From Amoebophrya sp. A120 (Eukaryota > Sar > Dinophyceae > Syndiniales > Amoebophryaceae), in NCBI GenBank assembly GCA_905178155.1, contig CAJINV010000007.1, forward strand, positions 1,903,151 through 1,967,150: a DNA stretch of 64,000 nt, read 5' to 3'. The notes below the pieces were generated by a model, which worked only from the letters and a program-made list of their open reading frames with translations, was not told the origin of the DNA and did not search any database. Positions 12,163 to 24,100 of the stretch are shown in pieces (the stretch's first letter is position 1; each line of letters starts with the position of its first letter). A program made the translations under genes and the position numbers.

Positions 12163-15100
12163 ATGGGTTCTTGCCTCGGCACGTGTCTCGCCAGCTGCTT
12201 TGGCGTATGCTACACAAAATCTTAGCTCTCCACCATCACCATGATGATCGCCATACAAAAGTTTTTTTCACTGCTGTGCAAGATGAAGAAAAGGAATTTA
12301 CGGAACGTGAATGGATCGCCATCACCATCACCATCGATCATTCGCGTCGAGTAAATATAATTGGTGTTTTGCATATAATGTATGAGAAAAAAAAAACACA
12401 GTGAGAGCGAGGAACAAGCTCCTGTGGAAGAACAACAACAAGGTTTTCCGTAGTTGCATAAAGCAGTTGCATGGGGAAATGCCTCACCTCCGGCCACGTC
12501 AAGAAAGACTCTACGATGCGGAAGATGTTCGCGTTTCTGCAGCTCTGGAACATCGTCTGGCTGTTCATGTACCGCTGGCTTGCACCGCATTATCAAAAGG
12601 AAAAATCCCCCCTCTCCATACTGAAAAGGTATATTTTTGGAAATTTGTGATGCTGATTTGTGGTCACATTGCAAGAAGGCAACTCCGCAGGCTCCGTCGC
12701 GTTTTGTCATGCTCTTGGGCCTACGGCCGCGCCGCTGTTTATCATGCTAAGCGCCCAGGCCGAAACCCCTCTACTCACACTTGATATGGGCCTGTAGTGC
12801 TCTCCAGCAAGAAAGCTCGGACTTGTGTGCACAAATCCAGCATCGGAAGTTTCGTTTTGATATGGGTTGGGCGGATTTTTCCTTTTGATACGCATGTCTC
12901 GAAGTTCCCGCTTTTCAACCACTTTTTTCTCTTCGAGTTTGGGATCATGGAATGCAACAAAGCAGGACGAGATGATCTTCATGGTGGTAATGCAAGAAGT
13001 GCGACTGCCCCAGGTGGTCTATCCTGTGCAAAATTATCGTACTCGTACTAATTGCAATCATGCATGACGAATCCTGTTTCTTAGCGAAATCAGCATTACA
13101 AATTCCATTTTTCCTTCTGGAAAAAATTGTATTGCGATTTATACTGGTGCGATACTTTTGCAATGCATATGGTCCAGATCAAAGCAAGATCACGGCTTGT
13201 TTTATGCTTGAGAATTACGAAGTAATTCGTTAGCACCAGTGTTGAGTCCATGGAAAAGAAGAGTCGTCTGCTCTCGTCTTCGTCTCGTCCATGTCTTCGT
13301 CATAAGATCTAATTGGTGGGTCGCGCATACCGCAAATAACGCGACGGCACAGGCAAGCGCTCTAGTTTCGTACTGGCCCAGTCTCGGGCGTCTAAAGTCT
13401 CTTACTAGACTAGAAATAGTAAGAAGTTGTTCACGTCAAGAGATCTGGGCTCCTGGCTCGGTTTCCGCATTACATGCGACGAGAGCGGCAACCTCGCAAC
13501 GTCTCTGCCTAGAGAAAAGCCCACTATGGCGCCCAAGTCGTTTTTGCGCAAAATCGAGTGCTCGTTTTGCAGCCAGAAGCGGTTGGCTCACACACCGCGC
13601 AACACTTCGCCCGCGTGTCCGAATTCTGAAGCCTGCAAAGGCGAGTGCTACTACTTCGCGAAAGACGGAGATTTGCAGACGGTGAAGAAGCATCGCACCT
13701 TCGTAGAAGCGACTTACCCCCTACCGAGGCTTCGCCTCGAAGACGCGAGCATCTGCGTCGACTGCAATCTTTGTAAGTTGTTCCCCGACTCCAGAAAGCG
13801 ATCCTGGGTATTTGATAGAGAAGTGGTCGAAGCTTCAAGCTTTGCTTCCAGCGTGGAAGACGATCCGGCATCAGCTCTCAGAACTCTGAAGAAGGCGAAA
13901 GCTTCGTACGAATATTCTGAGAAGTCTCCTCCTACATCTCTTCCGCGAAACTTAGGCAGCTCAGCTCTTGCAGACAAGCAGTCGCCCGCATCTTCTGAGA
14001 AGAATCCGGAAGCTTAAAGCAAAAGACATGCCGTCGCCGTCTGGATCCTTGTCTCAGGGCGTTGCCATGGGTAGCGACACGACCGTCGCTCAACAGGTCG
14101 AACCCGAAACGGCCGTCATCGAGGAGGAAGTCGCCGCAATGCGCGCGCGCCAGTTACTGGACCCCAAGTCGGTCGACTACCCGTTGCCATTCGACAAAAC
14201 CGGGACTGTGCACCGCCCAGACAACTTCGAGTGGATCCCGAGCGACACGATCTTCACCAAGCACGATGTCAAGTCCGTCGCTGTCAAAATGTACACCGAC
14301 AAACAAAGGATCACGGTGGTCCGACGATAACTGACTTACGACGGAGAAGCAATCACTTTGCGCTCCAAGGTGCTACTTTGTCTTTAATCTGTCTTGCATA
14401 TCAAGAGCGATTCACGCATCCGCACAAGCGTGCGTCTTCAACTCCATTCCCATCTTCATTCTCGAAGGTTCAGACCGAGCATCCGGCATACATGGCTGAC
14501 TCCCACGGCGACATGATTCAGAACGTCATCCAGCCCACTGAGACCCAGAGGGCCTGGAAGTGGGAAAACGGCAAGCACATCCGGCGCCTCCGCGCGCTCA
14601 CCATCGTCAGCAACGCACTCGATTACGCCACTTGGGCATACCTGGCGTTTTCCGATTTTCAGGACATCGAGTTGATCGCCAGCATGGCGGAGACAATCGG
14701 ATACGTCCTTGCGGACCAGTCCCGCGGCAAGGCGAAGTTGTGCATGCAGGTCCTCAAAGACTGGCTAGAAGTCCGGTTGGACGACATTCCCGATGGGAAA
14801 GCACCCGACATCGCTATGCGCAGTGCACTTTTCGACTTGAGCGTCGTGCTCTGCCCGCCCTTCGCAAACGCCAGCAAGTGGAAGTCCGCCTTTTGCAGAG
14901 CCAGTTTTGACCTGATCCCGCCCATTGCTACAGTGAGGTCCGTGGATGAAAGCCCGATGATCATCGTAGCGAGGACGCAGGATTATGTAAACGAGATTCA
15001 TGAGAAGAGACAGACTGACTTAGAGTTAGGAAAAGCTTTGCCCGGGCGCGTTGCTGACCAGGAAGGAATGTTGTAAGTCTGCGAAATTCATTTTCAGTGT

Positions 15101-18100
15101 TTTTGTTGAGACGAAAAGTCATCGACGTGCATTTTTTTGAAAAATGTATGCTGGCACTCCAAGAATAATTAAAATTTAATACGATTCCGCGACGCGGTCA
15201 GCTCAAAGCAGTGAGTGAGCATGTCAGCCGAGTTTGTTCGCCGTCACAAGCAAGATCTATGCCACTGCGTTACGATCTACCCGGAGCCTTTCCACGAGAG
15301 AGCATCTCCCTTTCGTCAAAAGTATTATCTTGAGCGAGAATTGTCATCACATGATAACAAACTCTCCTTCGTCTTGTAGTAAAAGTTATTAGTGCCCACC
15401 ATGACGGAACTCGTCTGCTGTGCGTGCTTTGACAAAAAAGATGAGGCTCTCTTCTTCATCAAATGCGCTGGCGCAGACTCCGCCACAGCTTGCGCCAAGA
15501 GGATCGGCATACATTTGCAAACAATGCGAAAAGGACAACGGCGCCATGTCCCACGGACACTTCCACACCGTCAACGTCCTCGACCCAGTTAAAAGCCGCT
15601 GTAAGACATGCAACGTAGCCAAGAACAAAAGCCGCATGAAGCAGGTAGCTTTTCGCTGTTTTCATCATTCTTGTTGCGTGCAGCGTTCATCGTTGTTTTC
15701 CGTCAAATTGGAATTCTCATGTCCCCACCGCACTCCTTCTCAGGTAGAAGATGAGTTGGAGAAAGCGGCTGGCGACAAAAAGGCCATCCAGCTGATAACG
15801 CAAGAAGAAGACTGGTTCCCGGAATGGGTCTGCATGAGTCAAGAAGACAAAAAGGAAGCGCGCCGCGAGTTGAAAAGACCCGCGCTTCAGGAGGTCGACG
15901 TCTCAAAGCTCAACTCACATGACCTTGCCATCGCACAGCAAGCACAGTCAGCGGCGTCTGCGGCCGCAGCCACCGGCGCGAACGCAGCCGCGTCGGAAGT
16001 CAGCAAGACCTTCAAAGAAATGAAGCGAATGAAAGTCGAACACAAAAAGACGAGGCTGATGCTGCTGCCCAAGCACAAAGGAAGCTTTGCCACCTACAAG
16101 AAGTTTCTGAGTAAGGTAGTGACTATTTGTTTTTCTTTTTGCATGACGGTAATGCTAGGCACTTACATTGCGATCGCACATAACTGCTCATCATTCTTTC
16201 CCAAGGTGGTCTTGCACTTCGACGGACAGCCGGTCGCGGTGCTAGCCAAGCGCCACCGCTTCCTCATCTCTTACATCGAGGACTCGTCAGCGCGCTTCTT
16301 GTCCAAGGCACAGCAGAACTCGGAGCCGGCATCCAATCTGTGCTACGCAGCCTACTTCTCCATTCGAAGTAGTGTTTTGTTAGACCTGTGAGCATGGCTT
16401 GTCTTCAGGCAGCCGGGTCCGGGCAAATTTCGACCATTAAAATCGGCATAAAAAACCACTAATATAAAAGTTGGGGCGGGTTGTGTTTCATTGGCTACGT
16501 GGCCTGCCTGGCAAGGGGCCCCATTTTGTTGCCTTCCCATACGTGGCGCGTGGCGCCGAGGAAGGACGGGCCGGGCCCCACCGGCTTTGGTGTTTTTGTG
16601 CCTCCACGGCCCCCGGGGTGTTTTGTTTGAGTTTTTGCCCGCCTCTCAAGCGCATGCACGCCGCGTGCCTTTTCTCTTTCCAGCTCCCGGGCTGCTTTCG
16701 CCGGGCTCCACCTGGATGGCAGCTGGGCCGGTGGGGTCTTCGGCCAGTCTATGTGGCCTCGCCGCGTTTGGGAAGGGGCGACGCGCGCTGGTGGCTTTGG
16801 CGTTTCGACAGGTTTCGTCCCCATCGGCATTGGCGCCGTCCCCCAGTCGGGGTCTTTTCGGAGGGGCGTCGCCGTTTGTTGATGGCCGACAGGGAGTGGT
16901 GGTTGTTGCGAAGGACTGCTGGGTTTGCAATAAACCCAGCAGTAACCTTCGCAATAACCTTTGCAATAATTGTTGCATTAAAAATGCAATAAAATGTGCT
17001 TTAATTTGTTTTCATTGAAATCCTTAGGGATTTCAGTGTTTAACAAATTAAAGCAAATTTTAATGCAAATACTAAACAAAAATTAAACTTAATTTAAACC
17101 ACAAATTACACCACTTTTAAAGCAAAACAACAGGGCCCGGCGAGTGCAGGGGGGGGCGTCGCCTCCGCGCCGCGGGGGGGTGTTTGGCGCGATTATTTCG
17201 GCAAGCAAGACCCGAGGTCCGCAGGTGTGGAAGCAGCCGGCATTTGTCCGGTGTTGCGCCGGATTTGGCCGGCGCGTCCGTGTCGCTTTGGTGTTTCTGC
17301 TGAAGGTGGGGCTGGGGTTGTCGTGTTTTTGCCCTCGGCCGGTTTGTCCTCGTGGGGCTTTGTTGGCCCCGCATTTTTTGGGGGCGAGGTGGACAGGGGC
17401 CAATGGCTCACCCGATCACCCCCATCCCGGCCCCGTTCCAGCTTGATTCCATCGAAACCCATAGGACCGGGGCGGCCGGGCCCCCCTGCCTTGGTCATGG
17501 CCAAGCCGCGCGGCGTTTTCGGTGTGCCCTTTGTGGGGTTTGGGGCCGGCTCTGTGGAATCAAAGTCATAACTTCGGCCAAGAAATTAAAGCATTTTTAT
17601 GCTGACACTACACCGGGCAGCTTGCCCGGGCCCGGCAGGCTGATTGTCTGTGTGCAGTTGTAGATTTGTGAGCATGCGTTCTATTCTCACCGCGCCCGTC
17701 TTCTCTAGGTTGCCATCGAGAAATCAAGCTCACGTCGCACATCTCCGAAGCCAAGAAAGCTCTGTGGTTCATGTTTTTCCAGCCACGCTTTTCGTTCGTC
17801 ACTGCCTGTAATTTGTCGAGCCCGTCCATCATGTCGGCCCTCATGAACGTCATTGAGTCCGACACGTCTAGAAAGCGCACGCAGCAGGATCAAGGTCAGG
17901 GTGGTTATTACGGCAAGTCTCAGAACAACAACGGCAAGGGCAGCTCGACTTTCTACCCGGCACAGCCCGCTTACGACTACTGTCCCCAGGTCCCATCCTA
18001 CACAACGCCACAGGCAGCAGCTCAGGGAGGAGGCGGCAATGCCTCCGGCATGACCAAGGAGCAGAAGCAGGCCGAAATCGCGCGTATTCTGAGCCAGGTG

Positions 18101-21100
18101 GTCAACAACCCCCAAGGAGCAGAGCTGAATTTTGAAGCTGCAAAAAAGATCGATCGTGGCCTCTCGTGCAAATTTTTCGAGGCGAACGGTCATTGCCGCA
18201 GTTGCTACATGGCAGGCTTTACGTTTCAAAAGAAACATGAAAAAGGCCTGAAAAGTTGTGAACTCGCAGGCACGTCTTTGCTGGGGTAATGCAAAGCGAG
18301 TGTCTTCGTAAGAGTTTCGCTCTGGCTGCATAAGAAACCCATTCTCAGGCATCCCCTGCCATATTATCTGTGCGAACTGCAAGTCGGCCAAGCACTGGCA
18401 GTCCCAATGCACAGCTCCGTCGGCAAAAGGCAAGCCAGGAGGTGGAAAGCCAGGTCAGCAGCAGCAGCAGCAGGGTCCGCCCATGATGAAAGGTGCTCCC
18501 CCAGCGCAAGCATACGCCCAGGGCGTCCCTGGCGCAAAGGGAGGGCCGCCGAATGTAATGCGCGCCCCGTCGTGGTAGTCAACGGCTTGAACAGCTCGCC
18601 ACATGTACAGGAAATCAGCTGTAAGATGAAACTAGATCGACGCTTTTTTGTTTGTGTTTCCAGTGGCATCGATGCTGACACTTAATTGCCATCCCATTCG
18701 CGCCATCGCTCAGTCAGGAGCTGCTTTCATACAGTCTGGCGCTCTGTTCACATTCGAAGTGTGCTTCTCGTCGTACTTTTCGTCATATTGCATGTTGGTG
18801 CGCATCGTTGTAATCTTTGATATGGCCCTTCGCTACAGATCAGACCACCGGTCGGCGTTCTTGGCAACTGCTCTCACATCAGATCAGCCGAAGGATGTCG
18901 TTGCTTCAGATGAACCCCAAAAGAGCGGCGAGCTCAGCTCTTGCAACTGAGTACGCTCAGGAGCGCGAGAAGGCAAATCCCAAGCCTCAGAAGAAAACGA
19001 AGGCAGACTCCGACGCAGTCAAAAAAGCGCTCGCAGAAGCAGCTGTGGCCGACATTGAGCCAGACGAGGCCCCTTTGTACTTAGCAGAAGGCACTTCTTG
19101 GCGTGATTTAGATGATCCATCACGTAGCATCGTTTCTTCTAAATTCCTTTTCGTCTCATCTGTATTTTTTTCTCAGGTAGCATAGCACAGGCTCCAGCAG
19201 GGGGCAATCAAGCAGTGCCCGCGCTGTCCAAGTCAAAAAGCACTTCGTCCGCCAGCAGCGACTTCGTCTTCGCCGAAGCCGTGTCAGATTTTGAAAGCTT
19301 GAAGCCACCTGCATCGTCGGCGTCATCAAGTTCAAAGCCCCAGGTCGCAGTCGTCGCGCCGGCGGAGAGAAAAGCCGCGGCAGCATTGAGCCAGCACATG
19401 TCCTCCGGCATGCCATCGCGTGAAGCTGATGACTCGAAGTTGAAGGGTCAGATGAAGTCTTCCGAAGTTTTCTCTCAGAAAGATTCTACTGAAGTTAGCA
19501 CTTTCCCACAGGGTCCAAAGTGGTTCGATGCTTTCCCGTTACGCGACGACGTAAGAAAGCAACTTCTCAAGTCGTCTTATGTTTTTGCAAGCAGTAGCAT
19601 CGCACCGTCTTCGTGTAAAAATTTTACGAACATTTTAGCAGTTGTAGTTCCTCGAGTGTGTAGACAACTCGGAGTGAAGTTATGGCCACTCACCAATGAG
19701 CTGGGGCGCAGTTTGTTTTTCGCGACCTTTGCTACTTACAAGTCGTGCCATTTCTCGCACTTGAACGACAGAACGAATAAAGTCAACTGGTCGGCGTTCA
19801 AAAGCCTAAGTGCAGCCATCGGAGCTTACAACTCCTGTCGTCCAGAGTGTGACACGTATTCGCTACGCTACAAAAGCAGACCCTTCGCACGCATCTGGGA
19901 AGGATTCAAACGCAATGCAACTTTGCCTCTAAATCAGACCTACAAACTTCAGCCCACTAGATACCAAGTAGACTTAGTCCTCACAAAAGCGCGCCAGGAG
20001 TCCCACATCCACTGTTGTCCTCCCGGGTTCCTGTCTCATCAGCCTCCAAATTATTTGGAACCTTATTTAAATTCGAAGCAAGCCCTCTCGGCGGCGCAAG
20101 ACTACCAAACTGCGCTTCTGGCAGCGATGCAGTTCTACGGCGTCCGTCGAGGAGCCGAGATGCGGGAGTTGCTAACCGACAGCCTAGCTCCGAAGTATCT
20201 TTTTCCCGACGCCCCAAAGGAGGCGGAGCGTTACTGGTGCTTGCAAGTAGTCAAGGCAAAAAATGACGTTTATGCGCAAGGCAATTTTTGCGTTTTGCCT
20301 CTGTTTTTGACACCGCGCGCCACAGCTTGGATGCGCTGGGCTGGGGCTTTCGTCCGATTCTTTTTCAAAAAGGAGTACTTCGCAGGGAGTTGCAGTTTAT
20401 TTTTCGTAATAGGCAGCACGCGCATCAAATCTCGCGGCACTCCCTTGTCGCAAGATTGCCTCAGAATAAAGCTAAAAGCACTGCTTGGGCAGTATCTACT
20501 CCCGAAAAGCAAAAAACTGCCCGGCCCAGTCGCGTTAAGACGAGCAGGAGCCACTCGCGTGGCCTCCATGGATAGAGCAGTGGCTTATAATCAGGGTGGC
20601 TGGAGAAGCAACAAGATGTTGGATGCCATTTATGCCCCCTTAACACGCGAGGACTTAGCGCGGTCAATGCAAAAGCATTTCCCAGAGTCAGCAGCTCTGG
20701 CTCACTTACGGCGCGCAATAGTTAAAGTTGAAGAAGCTTATGTGAAGAACGCTTTCAATTTAGGCAGTCTCCTCATCGGCCTGCAAGACATCCCAGTGAG
20801 TGTACCGCGCGAAACTTTTGCGCGTCTAGCGCCAGGGCTGACAAGGGCAGCCAAGTTGAACTCTTTGAAGGATGGTTTTCACAACGTCTACTACCGTCTT
20901 GGACTAAAAAAATAATCATTTCGCTTTCCCACTGCCTTGTCGCTGACAAAGCACCGTCGGGAGTTTGGCCCAGTCGTTTGCTCTCCCATTCAGGCACGCA
21001 GCCGTCTTTCTGTTGTCGTTCACTTCAATTGTCAACCACCAGTCACTAGCGTGGAGAGAAAGCCCGGCAAATGGAGCAGCCCCGGGAGTACGTGGCCGAG

Positions 21101-24100
21101 AGCGACCCAGCAGTTCCCACGAGAGAAGGGAGAGAACTAGGCATAGTTCCAGACCCAGGCATGTCCATTCGGGACTACATAAGTATGGGACTGCCTGCCG
21201 CCAACTTGTCCGCCCTGGAGTTTCTGCAGTCGCAGGAAGGGCCCGACGACAAGTGGCGGCCGGTCGAAGACTACCTCACGTGGCAGGGGACCGCGCTCAA
21301 TCCCTTCATGTTGGCACGCTACGGGCTCAGCCCTGCCTTCATGGAGCGTTTTTTCGGTGGTGTAAAATTCGACGTGACAGTGGACGACTTCAAAGTCAGC
21401 CAGGTCAAGAATTACAGCGGAGCCACGACCTACGAAGATTATTTCACCGAAGAAGTCTGGCGCTTTATCCACAGCAAAAAAGTGGTAGTGTACGAGGACG
21501 ACGAGCCCCCGGATCTTATGATCGCCCCGGGAACAATACTTAAGCAAAGAGCGAAGTACAGGTATGTTCTGTTTCTCATGACACTCATGTCTTCTAGCGC
21601 ACGTCATAGCCCGCGTCATCTTCTCATCATCACTTAGGTTGGTGGCCGACTGGTCCAGCCCGCAAGTAGCCGCCAGCCAGATGCTGTACAGTACACCAGT
21701 CCAGTATAGCTGCTGGCGGTCTCTCTTCGAAAAGCTGTGTCCGGGAGCTCTGGCGTTTGGGCTCGACCTGGCCGATTGCTACGCACACTGGCCAGTGCAT
21801 CCCAGTCAGCGTCGCCTACTAGGACTAGACATACCGCAGACGGGAGCGAAAGCGTGCCATTGCTTCGTGCCATTCGGTATTTCCTAAGCTTTTCATGCTT
21901 GTTTTCACACTTGTGACTACGCATATGCTTCGAGTCTCATAGTCGCGATTTCTCGGCAGGTATATCACCTGCCCCCGGCAAGAATGATGAGGCGATCAAG
22001 GAACTCACTCGTATCCAGTACCGGGCCGGATTAACGGCCTGGCTACTGGATTACGTCGATGATATAAGGGGCGTCCTCCCCGCCCCGTGCAGCACGTCAA
22101 TGGAGCACACCGCGCGCGAATTCCAAAAAACATTCTTCATGTTTTCGCTGTTCGGTTGTCAGCTACATGAAAAACCAGGAAAGAAAATCCCGCCGACAAC
22201 AAAGCTTCCATGGCTCGGGTTCGAGTGCGATACGGAAGCAATGACTATGGCGATAGAAGAAGAGCGCAGAGAGCAGTATGCGATCGACGCGCAGCAGTTT
22301 CTAGATGAGGTGTCTTCTTCTCCCTCGCTAACAACGACAGCCAAAGCGGCGGCAAAGATTTGCGGCAAACTGCAGTCAATCACCTTCATCCTAGACGGCC
22401 CGCTCAGGGGCCTGCAAGACGCGCTCAACGCCTCCGGCTGCTACCGGCTGTGGCAGTCGTCGCGGGATCACAGTCCCAAAGTCTCGCTGTCGCACGAGGT
22501 CACTCAAGACCTGAAGTGGTGGGTGCACGAAATCAACCAAGTGCCGAAACGCAAGCTCCACTACTACGGAGGCAGGTGCTTCCTGTGGGGCCAGCATGTG
22601 TTAGAATTCGGAACGCAATTTTTGAACTCCATCCCGCCGTCGGCCTTTCTCGTCATCTATGGCGACGCCGCAACGGAAACCGGATGGGGCGGCACATGCA
22701 GAGGAGTGCACTACCAGGGTTTCTTCCCGCAGTGGATCAACCAGCACGACATAAACGCGAAAGAAAGTGCAACCCTCCTCATCGTCTTGGAGTGCATGGA
22801 AGCGCGCGGCGAGCTCCCACCAGGAATGCTCGCGCTGTATTATACGGATAACTTCACAGCAAAGAAGTTCGCAAACAAAGGCAAGCACACCAACCCGGCA
22901 TACTGGGTGGTTCTGCACCAGAAGACTGAAGTCATTGCGCCAGCGCAACCAGCTGGAGCTCATCGGGGCCAAAGTGCGCGGCTTGCGCAACATCGTTGCT
23001 GATTGTCTCAGTCGTTTCGACGATCACGTCTTCTCTTTCTGTGATCCGGAGCCCGAGCGTTGCCTAAACAACCGGGCATGGAGTCACATCATGAAAAAAC
23101 TGCCCGACATCGCCATCGAGTGCTTTGCGTCGTTAGACGACTCCGACAAGACTTCGCGCCTAGCCACGAAGTTCACGTCCCAAAACATGCCGCTCCAGAA
23201 CTTCGAGCAAATCAGCAAAGAAAAGTCGCGGTGGTTTCCACCAGGCGACATCGTCTACCCCGCAGTAAAATTTTTGCAAAAAACAGCACAGGGCATCCCG
23301 CTCGCGAACCGTCCGAAGTTCGCGGCTTTCCTTCCAAAAGCAGGAGGCAAATTTGCTCCGATGACATCCTCCTTCTACAGAGCAAAAATCTCGCACAAGA
23401 GGGGCGCTAAGATCTTCAACAGCAAAAATCTCGAAAAGGTCGACATGCCGGCCGACGATGACTACGAGGTCTTTCTTTCGGTGCCCATCGAGCAATGGTC
23501 TTCCACCACAAATCTCATCACGATCGAGAATCCACAGCACACGAAACTACTTCAAAACGCAGTCTTTCGCAGGTCTCTCAATCTACCAGGAAACACCGTC
23601 TGCAAATGCATCGCCCAAGCGTCGGAGCAGTTGATCGCGCATTTGTGTTGCACTGATCCGGTCGCGCCTAAAGGAGTAGCAGAGTTGGTCTTTGATAGGT
23701 GGCCATGTGCCAACGCTTATCCCTTACCAGCTTCCCAGAAGCCATGCAAATCGTTTCAAGTCATGCATCCGATTGCTAACGTTCACTCCATGTGTCATCC
23801 AGGGCCGCCGAAGGCGGATAGAAACTACGACACATACCAGGAGCGCCTAGATGCTTTCAATTCATCAATGTACAGCTTAGCAGTCTATTGCAGCAGCAAC
23901 GGGGTCAAGTCTGTGGCAGTCCCGTTACGCATTGGCTGCGGTCTCAATGGCGGCAAGATGTGTGATTACGCTCTCACTTTGGGCCGCTTCTTCATGAAGT
24001 GCCGAAGCTTCGGCGTCATTGTGCGACTCTATGAGAATCCCGACTCTCTGTGAGCATATTCATGCGCACGCTTTTTCGGCCCAAGAGCCGTCACAGTTGT

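Noticed and set aside
16471-17571. Long overlapping open frames on both strands in the GC-rich element
   Set aside because: They are by-products of GC-rich, stop-poor sequence; the translations are Pro/Arg/Gly-rich in every frame with no domain.
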